In this document: positions 8,040 to 15,964 of the stretch, piece after piece
Layout: every line of letters starts with the position of its first letter
Position numbering within the stretch: the stretch's first letter is position 1
Origin: Paraburkholderia susongensis
GTDB lineage: Bacteria > Pseudomonadota > Gammaproteobacteria > Burkholderiales > Burkholderiaceae
Assembly: GCF_900177725.1 (NCBI RefSeq)
Contig: NZ_FXAT01000001.1
Span: 124,001-188,000 of the forward strand
Length of the DNA: 64,000 bases
Direction of reading: 5' to 3'
Translations under genes and position numbers: made by a program
The notes under the pieces: generated by a model
Databases searched by the model: none
Told to the model about the DNA's origin: nothing
What the model saw: the letters and a program-made list of their open reading frames with translations, nothing else

Positions 8040-9728
8040 ATGCAAAGAAGAAATCTTCGCCCGATGGTTCGTACCCTGATGTCCGCCGGCTGCACATCCT
8101 TCGTTCTCTTTACACTCGCTAGTGCCAGCGCTCACGCAGACTCCTCCGGTCACGATCAGGACAACAACGGCCATTTCAAGCCCGGCCTGCTCGTTATAAG
8201 CCGCAGTGTCTACGACAACGTCTCGAGCAACGTGCAGGTGGGCAGCATCCTGCCGCCCAATTGCGCCAGTACTCAAGGCGGGTGCAGCGCTTCAACGGGG
8301 GCGCCCGCCGACGGCACGTACCCGTACGTGTGGAATAACGATGGCTACGACGCCAGCTTCGGCATCACGTCGCGGATCTTTCTCGACCAGATCACGCCGG
8401 GCGGCACACTCGTGAGCACGCTCGAAGTACCGAACAGCCTGCAGAAGAGCTTTGCACACGACCAGCTGGTGACGAGCTTCAGCTCGAAATCGGAACTCGC
8501 GCTGCATCTGTCGACGGACGGCCAGTATCTGACGTTCATGGGATACGTCGCGCCCGTGAACACGCTCGACGCTTCCAACTCGAACACGCCGGGTGCGGTC
8601 GATCCGACGAACCCCGTCGGCCAGAACTTCTATCGCGCGGTTGCCCGTGTCGATCGCAACGGCCACTTCCGCTTCACCGAAACCAATGCGTATAGCGGCA
8701 ACAACGGCCGCTCGGCGATTCTCAACAACAGCAACGGTCACGATATCGTCTACACGTCGGGCAATGCCGGCAACGGCGCGAACCCGCAACCGGATGGCGT
8801 CATTCTTGGCGCAGGCGCGCAATTCATCGATGCGTCGACGCACCACGAAGCCCAGCAGAATCCGGGGACGCCGGCGCCGCTCGCGAGTTTCTCGGTCACG
8901 CAACTCGGCGCGAAAGCCGACAAGATCGGCAAGGACGATAACTTCCGCGGCATGACCGTCTTCAATAACGTGCTGTACTTCACGAAGGGAAGCGGCAGCA
9001 ACGGCGTGAATACCGTCTACTTCGTCGATACCACGGGTAGCGCATGTCCCAACGGCGTCGGCGTGCCGTCGCCGAAAGCAACGTTGCCGACCACACCGCT
9101 TGCCTACAACGCCGCGACGCTGCAAACCAGCGGCCTGCCGAACAACATGTGCATTCTGGCCGGCTTCCCGTCGACGCCGAACAAGTCGGCGACCACGCTC
9201 TCCTATCCGTTCGGCCTCTGGTTCGCCGACGCGAATACGCTGTACGTGGCCGACGAAGGCGATGGCTATACGGGCGGCGCCGACCTCTACACCCATGCCG
9301 CCGCGCAGCCGCAAGCCGGTCTGCAGAAATGGACATACAACACCGGCACGAAAACGTGGACGCTCGCCTATACGTTGCAGACGGGTTTGAACCTCGGCAC
9401 GCAGTACACCATACCCGGCTATCCGACGGGTTCCAATACGGCGACGGGACTGCCGTGGGCACCCGCTACCGATGGACTGCGCAACCTGACCGGCCATGTC
9501 GACAGCGACGGCACCGCGACGATCTGGGCAGTCACGTCGACGATCAGCGGCAATGGGGATGTAGGCGCCGATCCGAACAAGGTCGTAGCGATTCGGGACA
9601 TCGTCAAGAATACGGCGGCTGCCGGTGCAGCGCAGGAGAAGTTCGTCACGCTGCGCAGTGCGGGGTATGCGGAAGTGCTGAGAGGTGTTTCGTTCGCGCC
9701 GGGCACCGATCTGAACGGGCGCTTCTGA
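8040..9728 (+). CDS. Secreted protein of unknown function, beta-propeller-like
   Basis: A 562-residue exported protein. Residues 1 to about 33 form a signal peptide (basic start, hydrophobic core, cleavage likely after SAHA). The mature part is rich in Asn, Thr, Gly and Ser and contains strand-rich segments such as KPGLLVISRSVYDN, FRGMTVFNNVLYFTKG and FGLWFADANTLYVADEG, which look like NHL or beta-propeller blades. No catalytic motif is recognised. GGAG lies 6 bases before the ATG. It follows the esterase gene on the same strand but with a long gap, so it is probably its own unit. A periplasmic or extracellular binding or surface role is only a guess. Confidence 0.75.
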   Translation: MQRRNLRPMVRTLMSAGCTSFVLFTLASASAHADSSGHDQDNNGHFKPGLLVISRSVYDNVSSNVQVGSILPPNCASTQGGCSASTGAPADGTYPYVWNNDGYDASFGITSRIFLDQITPGGTLVSTLEVPNSLQKSFAHDQLVTSFSSKSELALHLSTDGQYLTFMGYVAPVNTLDASNSNTPGAVDPTNPVGQNFYRAVARVDRNGHFRFTETNAYSGNNGRSAILNNSNGHDIVYTSGNAGNGANPQPDGVILGAGAQFIDASTHHEAQQNPGTPAPLASFSVTQLGAKADKIGKDDNFRGMTVFNNVLYFTKGSGSNGVNTVYFVDTTGSACPNGVGVPSPKATLPTTPLAYNAATLQTSGLPNNMCILAGFPSTPNKSATTLSYPFGLWFADANTLYVADEGDGYTGGADLYTHAAAQPQAGLQKWTYNTGTKTWTLAYTLQTGLNLGTQYTIPGYPTGSNTATGLPWAPATDGLRNLTGHVDSDGTATIWAVTSTISGNGDVGADPNKVVAIRDIVKNTAAAGAAQEKFVTLRSAGYAEVLRGVSFAPGTDLNGRF

Positions 9729-9764
9729 ACGTCTGATCGCGTTGTCTGGATTGCACATGGCAAA

Positions 9765-9792
9765 CCGGGCGCTTGCACGCGCAAGCGCCCGG
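9765..9792. terminator. Strong 12-bp stem-loop after the secreted-protein gene
   Basis: CCGGGCGCTTGC pairs perfectly with GCAAGCGCCCGG around an ACGC loop, 36 bases after the stop of the secreted-protein gene and before a minus-strand gene end. It lacks a T-run on either side, so it is a likely but non-canonical, possibly bidirectional, terminator. Confidence 0.6.
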
Positions 9793-9917
9793 CATGTCAA
9801 CCGCCGCGCGTCCAATCTCGCATGACGCGGCGGCGGCTCCCTGATTGCACGGCAGTTGGAGACACGGTTAAAGACCGCAGTTAAAGACCGCTGGCGGCCA
9901 TGGCCGCAACGCAGGCT

Positions 9918-10169
9918 TTATGCATGCCCCGTCACGAATTTTTTCGTCGCGTGATAGCCGTGTTTTGTTGCATCGGCAACGGAATGACCCGCACTCTTCG
10001 CACCACGGCCGACCGCGTGCACGGCATCGCTCACGGCATGCCCGGTTTTCTTTCCGGCCGTCTTGACGTCGCTCTTGAACTCATGAGCGCCCGTTGCCAG
10101 GCTCGCATGAGCAAGCGGACTGAGCACGGCCAGCATGCACACGATGATCGAAATTCTCGTCTTTTTCAT
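9918..10169 (-). CDS. Small exported Lys/His-rich protein
   Basis: An 83-residue protein with a signal peptide (MKKTRISIIVCMLAVLSPLA, cut near AHA) and a mature part full of Lys, His, Gly and Ala in an amphipathic repeating pattern (KTAGKKTGHAVSDAVHAVGR). The frame also has a GTG three bases upstream; the ATG at 10169 is preferred, 8 bases after GGAAGAA. Similar short exported proteins are common and uncharacterised in Burkholderiaceae. The composition suggests a soluble periplasmic or stress-related helix. It shares the minus strand with a small lipoprotein gene 185 bases upstream. Confidence 0.7.
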   Translation of the reverse strand: MKKTRISIIVCMLAVLSPLAHASLATGAHEFKSDVKTAGKKTGHAVSDAVHAVGRGAKSAGHSVADATKHGYHATKKFVTGHA

Positions 10170-10354
10170 CACACTGATTCTTCCCTACAAGAAAAGCCGC
10201 TCCATGCTACGGCCAGAGTCCTTTGGACAACTCGCTCGCAGGATAACGATGGTCAACAAGGGTCGGGTCAAAGGGTTGGCGCCGGCTTGAAAACTGCCGG
10301 GCCCGAATTCGGCTCGAACGACACGTTCGTCGACGGAACCGGGCCGCAACGAAG

Positions 10355-10540
10355 CTATCTTCGCCAGCCGCGCCCGTAGTAACCGCCAAAACCGATGCCG
10401 ACATCGACGGCAGGCGCTGCGTAGTACGCAGGCGCATAGCCGTACCCATAGACCGGCGCGGGTGCATAGCCATACGGTGGAGCGACGATGCATCCTGACA
10501 GACCGGCCGCGAGGGCAATGACACACAAAAGTCTGATCAT
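10355..10540 (-). CDS. Small Gly/Tyr/Pro-rich lipoprotein
   Basis: A 61-residue lipoprotein. Residues 1-16 are a signal peptide ending in a LSGC lipobox (Cys 17); the rest is Tyr, Gly, Ala and Pro-rich (APPYGYAPAPVYGYGYAPAYY) and ends in GRGWRR. The start is the ATG at 10540 with a GGGAG ribosome-binding site; a longer in-frame reading from 10726 is rejected because it bypasses this signal. Similar PXXP/YG-rich mini-lipoproteins are common in Burkholderiaceae outer membranes, with unknown function. Confidence 0.75.
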   Translation of the reverse strand: MIRLLCVIALAAGLSGCIVAPPYGYAPAPVYGYGYAPAYYAAPAVDVGIGFGGYYGRGWRR

Positions 10541-10784
10541 GATTTTCTCCCTGCATTGATTGTAGATGGCAGGCGCATCCTGATTCGCAACGAAGTGTGT
10601 CCGAACGTAACCGGTCGGACACTCGCGCGATAACCGCAACAACCGCGATAACGCAAGCGCGCATGAGAGCCTTCGCGCGGCATTCCGTGCGCGACATCGA
10701 CGCCTGCGGCGAGCCCGGGATTTCAACGGAAGCTCGCCGGATCAGGCCTCGTGCGGCGACGTGCGTGTGATCCATATGGGAATA

Positions 10785-10808
10785 ACATACAGCGAGACAT
10801 ACAGCGAG
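10785..10808. repeat. 12-bp perfect tandem duplication
   Basis: ACATACAGCGAG is present twice in a row in non-coding DNA. Confidence 0.9.
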
Positions 10809-10972
10809 GCGGTGGCGCGATCCGCGGCCGCGCCGCGATGGCGGGCTCGCCCGACGTGAGCGCGCACACGGTCATCGACGAGGGCGAGCGCATGAGACGG
10901 ATGCATGGTCGGCGATTTTTTTCGACGTAACCTGTCCATCGGCATGCGGCCCGAGCGTCATTGTCATGGCGG

Positions 10973-11012
10973 CCCGATATCGACTGATGTCGCCCGATAT
11001 CGCCCGATGTCG
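10973..11012. repeat. 20-bp tandem duplication ahead of the YCII/sigma operon
   Basis: Two copies of CCCGATATCG(A/C)(C)(T/C)GATGTCG follow each other, the second with two changes. Each copy contains TGTCG (10988-10992 and 11008-11012), the core reported for ECF42 -35 elements, so this may be part of an autoregulated promoter, although I could not find a matching -10 at normal spacing. Confidence 0.6.
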
Positions 11013-11045
11013 GTTCCCCCGCCTCAACCCATGATGGAGGCTCAC

Positions 11046-11417
11046 ATGCAATACCTGTTGATGATCTATTCGGAAGAAAACCGTTGGAGCCAGATGACCG
11101 ATAGCGAGCGGCAGCAAGGCGTCGCCGCGTATCAGGCGTACACCGAATCGTTGAAAAAAACAGAGGCGCTGCTAGGCGCCAACCGGCTGCAACATTCGAA
11201 CACCGCTACCACGGTGCGGCTTGTCGACAACAAGCCGCAGGTGCTCGACGGCCCCTTTTCCGATTCGAAGGAGCAACTCGCTGGCTACTACCTGATCGAC
11301 GTGCCCAACCTGGACGCGGCGATCTCGTGGGCGTCGCGTTGTCCCGGCGCGGCACACGGTGTCATGGAAGTGCGCCCGGTGTGGACTGCTCCTTACGACG
11401 CACCGTCTGCTGCATGA
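11046..11417 (+). CDS. YCII-related (DGPF) protein
   Basis: A 123-residue protein of the YCII/DGPF family, with MQYLLMIYSEE at the start and LDGPFSDSKEQLAGYYLIDV in the middle, where the DGPF signature is complete. The ATG at 11046 follows GGAGG by 5 bases; the in-frame upstream reading from 10905 is rejected. The stop overlaps the ATG of the sigma-factor gene (ATGA), so the two are translationally coupled. DGPF proteins are the constant partners of ECF42 sigma factors; their biochemical role is not established. Confidence 0.92.
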   Translation: MQYLLMIYSEENRWSQMTDSERQQGVAAYQAYTESLKKTEALLGANRLQHSNTATTVRLVDNKPQVLDGPFSDSKEQLAGYYLIDVPNLDAAISWASRCPGAAHGVMEVRPVWTAPYDAPSAA

Positions 11418-12691
11418 GCCCGTCCGGCGGCGCCGGCCCTGAGGGTGACGCGGACGGCGCCGCGCATTCGATTGCCGAGGCGGTCGCCCGCCGCAGTTAC
11501 GGCAAGCTCGTCGCGCTGCTGGCGATGCGTACGCGCGATATCGCCGCGGCCGAAGACGCGCTGGCCGACGCGTTCGCGGCCGCGCTCGCGGACTGGCCGG
11601 CGCGCGGCTGCCCCGCGAATCCCGAAGCGTGGCTCATGACGGTTGCGCGCCGCCGGGCGATCGACGGCGCGCGCCACCGGCGTGTCGGCGACGAGGTGAG
11701 CAACCAGCTCGCGATCCTCGCCGACGAGATCGACGAGCATGAAGCCGACGTATTGCCCGACCGGCGGCTTGCGCTGCTGTTCGCCTGCACGCACCCCGCG
11801 CTCGAGGCCGCGATTCGCACGCCGCTGATGCTGCAGGTGGTGCTGGGGCTCGAAGCGAAGACGATCGCGTCCGCGTTCCTGACCTCGCCCGCCGCCATGA
11901 GCAAGCGCCTCGCGCGAGCGAAGCACAAGATCCGCGAAGCGGGCATTCCGTTCAGCGTGCCCGAGCGCGAAGAGTTGCCCGGCCGGCTCGCCGCGGTGCT
12001 GGAAGCGGTCTACGCGACGTATGCGGAAGGCTGGAGCGACCCGGTCGGCGGCGATAGCGGGCGGCGCGATCTCGCCGGCGAGGCGCTGTTTCTCGCCCAC
12101 CTGCTCGCCGAGCTGTTACCCGAAGAGCCCGAGACGCTCGGTCTGCTCGCGCTGATGCTGTATGCGCAGGCGCGGCGCGATGCGCGACGCGATGCGGCCG
12201 GCGACTACGTGCCGTTATCGGCCCAGGATCCGGCGACATGGAACGCGCCGATGATCGACGCCGCCGACGCACTGCTGCGACGCGCGAACGCCTTCAACGC
12301 AATCGGACGTTTTCAGCTCGAGGCCGCGCTGCAGTCGGCGCACGTGCACCGCTGCCGCACGCATCGCTCGAACTGGGACGAGATCGTACAGCTCTACGAT
12401 GCGCTGCTCGCGATTGCAGCGTCGCCGGTAGTCGCGGTGAACCGCGCGCTCGCGCTGGCGGAACGCGACGGCCCGCAGGCGGCGCTCGACGCGCTCGCTC
12501 CCTATGCGGACGATCCGCGGCTCGCCGACTACCAGCCGTACTGGGCCGCGCGCGCCGATCTGCTCGCGCGTGCCGGCGCGGCGGCCGAGGCGCTCAACGC
12601 GTACGATCTCGCGATCGGCCTCGAGCGCGATCCGGCCGTGCGCCGGTTTCTGCAGCGCAAGCGCATGGAACTGTCGTCGGCGAACCGCTAG
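11414..12691 (+). CDS. ECF42-type RNA polymerase sigma factor with TPR-like C-terminus
   Basis: A 425-residue sigma factor. The sigma-2 region (AAEDALADAFAAALADWP, NPEAWLMTVARRRAIDGAR, about residues 35-90) and the sigma-4 region (about 140-190) are followed by a long C-terminal extension (about 200-425, with HRSNWDEIVQLYDALL, NRALALAERDGPQAALDAL) typical of ECF42, which uses the TPR-like tail instead of an anti-sigma factor. I start at the ATG at 11414, which overlaps the YCII stop; the longer frame from 11327 lies inside the YCII gene. No anti-sigma gene is nearby. The family recognises TGTCGA-type promoters and controls its own DGPF genes. Confidence 0.92.
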   Translation: MSPSGGAGPEGDADGAAHSIAEAVARRSYGKLVALLAMRTRDIAAAEDALADAFAAALADWPARGCPANPEAWLMTVARRRAIDGARHRRVGDEVSNQLAILADEIDEHEADVLPDRRLALLFACTHPALEAAIRTPLMLQVVLGLEAKTIASAFLTSPAAMSKRLARAKHKIREAGIPFSVPEREELPGRLAAVLEAVYATYAEGWSDPVGGDSGRRDLAGEALFLAHLLAELLPEEPETLGLLALMLYAQARRDARRDAAGDYVPLSAQDPATWNAPMIDAADALLRRANAFNAIGRFQLEAALQSAHVHRCRTHRSNWDEIVQLYDALLAIAASPVVAVNRALALAERDGPQAALDALAPYADDPRLADYQPYWAARADLLARAGAAAEALNAYDLAIGLERDPAVRRFLQRKRMELSSANR

Positions 12692-12703
12692 TGGCCCGTT
12701 CCG

Positions 12704-14125
12704 TCACTGCCTGCCCGGCCTCGGGATGTGCCGCCGCACGAGGGCCAACGCCACCGTCACCGCGGCCATCGCGGCGCCAAGCATCCATAGATAGCTCGAC
12801 GCGCCGCCCATCGTAATCACCGCCGCGCCGGCGAACGAGCTGAGAATGGCGCCCATGCGGCCAAATGAATTCGCCGCCGCCGTGCCCGTTGCCCGCACCT
12901 TGGTCGGGTACACGTAGGCGCACAGCGCGAACGAAGTCGAGATCACGGCATTGACGAAAAGTCCATGCAAACCCAGCCCCAGCACCAGCAGATTCGCGCT
13001 GCGCAACGGATCGACACCGATCAGGGCCCAGGCGCTCAACGCGCCGCCCACGCTGCACACGACGAGCGGCCAGCGCGAACCGAAACGTGAGATCGCCACC
13101 GCGCAGACCAACGCGCCGATGACGCCGCCGAGGTTGTATGCCATCAGCCCCCGGCCCGAAATCGCGACCGGCAAGCCTTGCCCCGTCAGCATCGCCGGTA
13201 GCCAGCTGAATGCGCTGTAGACCGCGAGCAGACCCATGAAGTTGGCAATCCAGATGGCGATCGTGTCGTTCGCCCGCTGGTCCTTGAAGAGTGCGGTGAA
13301 ACCGGCATGCTTTTCGTGGCCTTGCTCGCGCGCATCGACGAATGTCGCGTCAGCCTCGACGGGGCGCGAGATCGCGCGCAACAACCGCGCGAGTTCGGGC
13401 CAGCGATGCGTTCGGCGCGCCAGAAAGCGCGGAGATTCCCGCAAGCCGGCGCACAGTGCGAGCGCCAGCGCGAACGTGACGGTGCCGCCGATCATGAACA
13501 AGCCGCGCCAGCCGTAGACCGGCAACACGTGCGCCGCCAGGACCCCCGCCAGCATGCCGCCTAGCGGCACGCAGACGATCGTCACCGTCACGGCCATGGT
13601 CCTGAAGCGCGCAGGCGTGTATTCCGCGGTGAGCGTGGTCGACGTGGGCAGCACGCCGCCGATGCCGAGGCCCGCGATGAAGCGCAGCAGCGCGATCATC
13701 CAGATGTTCGGCGCAAATCCAATCGAAAACGTCGCGACGCCGAACAACAGCACGCTGCCGATGATGGCCCAGCGCCGCCCGAGCCGATCGGCCACGAGAC
13801 CTGCGCCGATGCTGCCGAAAGCCATCCCGGCGAGGCCCGCTGCCACGACCGGCGCGAAAGCGTTGCGCGTGATGCCCCATTCCTTGATCAGCACGGGAAT
13901 GACGTAGCCGATCAGCTGGCCGTCGAAGCCGTCGACGAGAATCGACAACGCCGCGAGCAGCACCACGACACCCTGCACTCCCGTGAATGCGCCGTCGTCC
14001 AGTATGGAACCGATGTCGACGGTGGCACCGCTCGCGCTCACGCTCGCCTCGCCGATGCACGCAGCGCCGTCCGCCCGTCCTGGCGAAGGACTCGCGGAGT
14101 CCGCCGTTCCGGTGTAACTCGCCAT
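12704..14125 (-). CDS. MFS transporter, aromatic acid:H+ symporter (AAHS) type
   Basis: A 473-residue inner-membrane carrier with about 12 helices. The first helix carries LVDGFDGQLIGYVIPVL (the DGFD motif of the AAHS family: PcaK, BenK, MhpT), followed by GSIGAGLVADRLGRRW. I start at the ATG at 14125 (MASYTGTAD) after a GGAGA ribosome-binding site; the longer frame to 14194 has none. It is divergent from a GntR regulator and its neighbours are an arylmalonate decarboxylase-type enzyme and a hydrolase, so an aryl-malonate or other aromatic acid is a plausible substrate. It ends 12 bases from the sigma-factor gene on the opposite strand. Confidence 0.88.
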   Translation of the reverse strand: MASYTGTADSASPSPGRADGAACIGEASVSASGATVDIGSILDDGAFTGVQGVVVLLAALSILVDGFDGQLIGYVIPVLIKEWGITRNAFAPVVAAGLAGMAFGSIGAGLVADRLGRRWAIIGSVLLFGVATFSIGFAPNIWMIALLRFIAGLGIGGVLPTSTTLTAEYTPARFRTMAVTVTIVCVPLGGMLAGVLAAHVLPVYGWRGLFMIGGTVTFALALALCAGLRESPRFLARRTHRWPELARLLRAISRPVEADATFVDAREQGHEKHAGFTALFKDQRANDTIAIWIANFMGLLAVYSAFSWLPAMLTGQGLPVAISGRGLMAYNLGGVIGALVCAVAISRFGSRWPLVVCSVGGALSAWALIGVDPLRSANLLVLGLGLHGLFVNAVISTSFALCAYVYPTKVRATGTAAANSFGRMGAILSSFAGAAVITMGGASSYLWMLGAAMAAVTVALALVRRHIPRPGRQ

Positions 14126-14272
14126 GAGCTTGTCTCCTGATCGGCTGGCGCATGGGGACGCCGCCGTCTTCGATGGTTGCCGGCGCCGCTTCACCCGTGG
14201 ATTTCGAGGGCCGGGGCAGTGTGCGCCTCCTGGCGGAGGCTCGGCACACGGTCGGATCTCAGCGTAGATATG

Positions 14273-14297
14273 AATATCAGATATGTAAACTGATATT
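14273..14297. promoter_or_regulatory. Inverted repeat AATATCAG-N9-CTGATATT, likely GntR operator
   Basis: A perfect 8-base inverted repeat in an AT-rich island between the divergent MFS and GntR genes. A third TGATATT half-site occurs at 14333-14339, and GATATGAATATC at 14267-14278 forms an overlapping palindrome. The position fits an operator for the adjacent GntR/FCD regulator, but its identity is inferred. Confidence 0.5.
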
Positions 14298-14388
14298 TTT
14301 ACTTAGCCAGTATAAATTTCAAATTGCCGATTTGATATTCACAATCTATGATGGATGCGTTCATGACAACCGCACACCTGCCGTCCAC

Positions 14389-15066
14389 ATGTCGAAGCCA
14401 GAACTCGCCGTCAGCACCACCGAGCAGATCAAATCGCAGATCGAGGAGGCCATCAACGCCGGCACCTACCTGCCCGGCGATGCGCTCGACGATGCCGCGC
14501 TCGCAAAGCACTTCGGCGTTTCGCGCACCCCCGTGCGCGAGGCGATCCTGCAGTTGTCAGCGCAAGGTCTCGTGAAAATCGTGCCGCGCTCGGGAATCTA
14601 CGTCGCGCGCATGTCGATCAAGGAACTGCTCGCGATGTTCGAGCTGCTCGCCGAACTCGAAGGCGCCTGTGCCAAGCTCGCCGCACGGCGCATGGATCTC
14701 CCCCAGCGCCAGCGGCTCAAGCAGCTTCATGAGGAGAGCCGTGTCTTCGTGGACACGTACGATCCGGAAAGCTACGAGAAAGCCAACGCGAGCTTCCACG
14801 GGCTGCTGTATGAGGCCTCGCTCAATCGCTATCTGGAAGAACAGATCCTGATGATCCGCAAGCGGACCCGGGCCTATCGTCAGGACCACTTCCGGATGCC
14901 GCAGCGGCTCGCGAAATCGTGGGCGGACCACGGGCGTATCGTCGACGCCGTGCTTATCTGCGACGCCCAGGCCGCATCGCAGGCCATGATCGATCACATT
15001 GCGATCGGCGGGCAGGAGTTTGCCGAATTCGTCACGCGCATTCCCGATGCGCTGCTCGAGCCGTGA
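14389..15066 (+). CDS. GntR-family regulator, FCD (FadR-like) subgroup
   Basis: A 225-residue regulator. The N-terminal winged HTH (about residues 10-70) contains LDDAALAKHFGVSRTPVREAILQLSAQGLV, and the helical FCD effector domain follows (ELAELEGACAKLAARR onward, with HGLLYEASLN). I start at the ATG at 14389; there is no strong ribosome-binding site, and the frame upstream has no better start. It leads a plus-strand group with a decarboxylase-type enzyme 64 bases downstream, and is divergent from the MFS carrier. It probably represses both in the absence of an acid ligand. Confidence 0.88.
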   Translation: MSKPELAVSTTEQIKSQIEEAINAGTYLPGDALDDAALAKHFGVSRTPVREAILQLSAQGLVKIVPRSGIYVARMSIKELLAMFELLAELEGACAKLAARRMDLPQRQRLKQLHEESRVFVDTYDPESYEKANASFHGLLYEASLNRYLEEQILMIRKRTRAYRQDHFRMPQRLAKSWADHGRIVDAVLICDAQAASQAMIDHIAIGGQEFAEFVTRIPDALLEP

Positions 15067-15130
15067 AGGCCGAACCTTTCTGTCCGTTCGCCCATTACGT
15101 CCATTGACCCCGACAACCTCGAATCCACTC

Positions 15131-15880
15131 ATGACCTCACCTGACTCCACCGCTCCCCTGATCGGCCTGATCGTCCCCCCTGCCTCGGGCGAGGTGCCCA
15201 GCGACGCGGCAAAGCTGTACCCGCATCGCGCGCGCTTCATCGCTCGCGGACTCGCGCTGCCCGCCATTTCCACGGCCGGCTACGATTCGGTGATCGACAC
15301 GGTCACGGCAAGGGCCATCGAGCTGGCGGATGCCGGAGCCCAGGTCATCTCGCTGATGGGCACGTCCCTCAGTTTTTACCGCGGCGCCAACTTCAACCGC
15401 GAACTCGTCCGCGCGATGACCACCGCGACCGGCCTCCCCGCCACGACGATGAGCCAGGCTGTCGTCCGGGGCCTGCGCAACGTGGGCGCGCGGCGCATCG
15501 CCGTGGCTACCGCGTACACCGACGACGTCAACGCGCGGCTGCGGGATTTCCTGCTGGCGGAGGGTTTCGAAGTCAGATCGATCAGCGGGCTGGGGATGAC
15601 CGATGTGATCGGCGTCGGCGAGGTCACAGGCGACACCCTGATGGCTATCGCGCGCGACGCCTTCGCGAAAGACCCAACGGCACAGGCCATTCTGATTTCG
15701 TGCGGCGGCCTGAAGACCCTTGGAATCATCGAGGCACTGGAAGCGCAGTTCGGCGTGCCGGTCGTCTCCAGTTCTCCCGCGGGCTTCTGGGATGTCGTGC
15801 AACTGGCGAACGTCGATCCGCTTGTCAGCGGCGCGGGGCGACTCTTCCGGCAACGCGCGCCGGCTGTCGAATCGCATTGA
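15131..15880 (+). CDS. Arylmalonate decarboxylase-type enzyme (Asp/Glu racemase superfamily)
   Basis: A 249-residue cytoplasmic enzyme. It begins PLIGLIVPPASGEVPSDAA and keeps every active-site element known from Bordetella arylmalonate decarboxylase at a constant offset of three: Tyr51, the Gly77-Thr78-Ser79 dioxyanion pocket in MGTSLSFYRG, Tyr129 in ATAYTDDVN and the single catalytic Cys191 in SCGGLKTL, with SSSPAGFWD near the C-terminus. The first Cys of glutamate racemase is Gly here, which fits decarboxylase rather than racemase chemistry. Expected reaction: enantioselective loss of CO2 from 2-aryl-2-methylmalonates without cofactor. The physiological substrate is unknown. It lies between the GntR and hydrolase genes. 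Confidence 0.85.
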   Translation: MTSPDSTAPLIGLIVPPASGEVPSDAAKLYPHRARFIARGLALPAISTAGYDSVIDTVTARAIELADAGAQVISLMGTSLSFYRGANFNRELVRAMTTATGLPATTMSQAVVRGLRNVGARRIAVATAYTDDVNARLRDFLLAEGFEVRSISGLGMTDVIGVGEVTGDTLMAIARDAFAKDPTAQAILISCGGLKTLGIIEALEAQFGVPVVSSSPAGFWDVVQLANVDPLVSGAGRLFRQRAPAVESH

Positions 15881-15881
15881 T

Positions 15882-15908
15882 GTAACGGGAGTAATGGGAG
15901 TAACGGGG
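15882..15908. repeat. 9-bp tandem repeat, three copies
   Basis: GTAACGGGA, GTAATGGGA and GTAACGGGG follow each other in the spacer between the decarboxylase and hydrolase genes, ahead of GTTTTT. Confidence 0.85.
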
Positions 15909-15964
15909 GTTTTTGCGCGCGCACCTATCGTGCGTTTATCGCGCATATTTCGGATAACGATACG

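Larger units (their letters stand above)
10541..11045. other. Intergenic region with two sets of tandem repeats
   Basis: A 505-base spacer between the small lipoprotein gene and the YCII gene. I see no convincing gene. It carries a perfect 12-base tandem duplication (10785-10808) and a 20-base tandem duplication (10973-11012) just before the ribosome-binding site GGAGG (11036-11040) of the YCII gene. The promoter of the YCII-sigma operon should lie in the right half. Confidence 0.6.
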
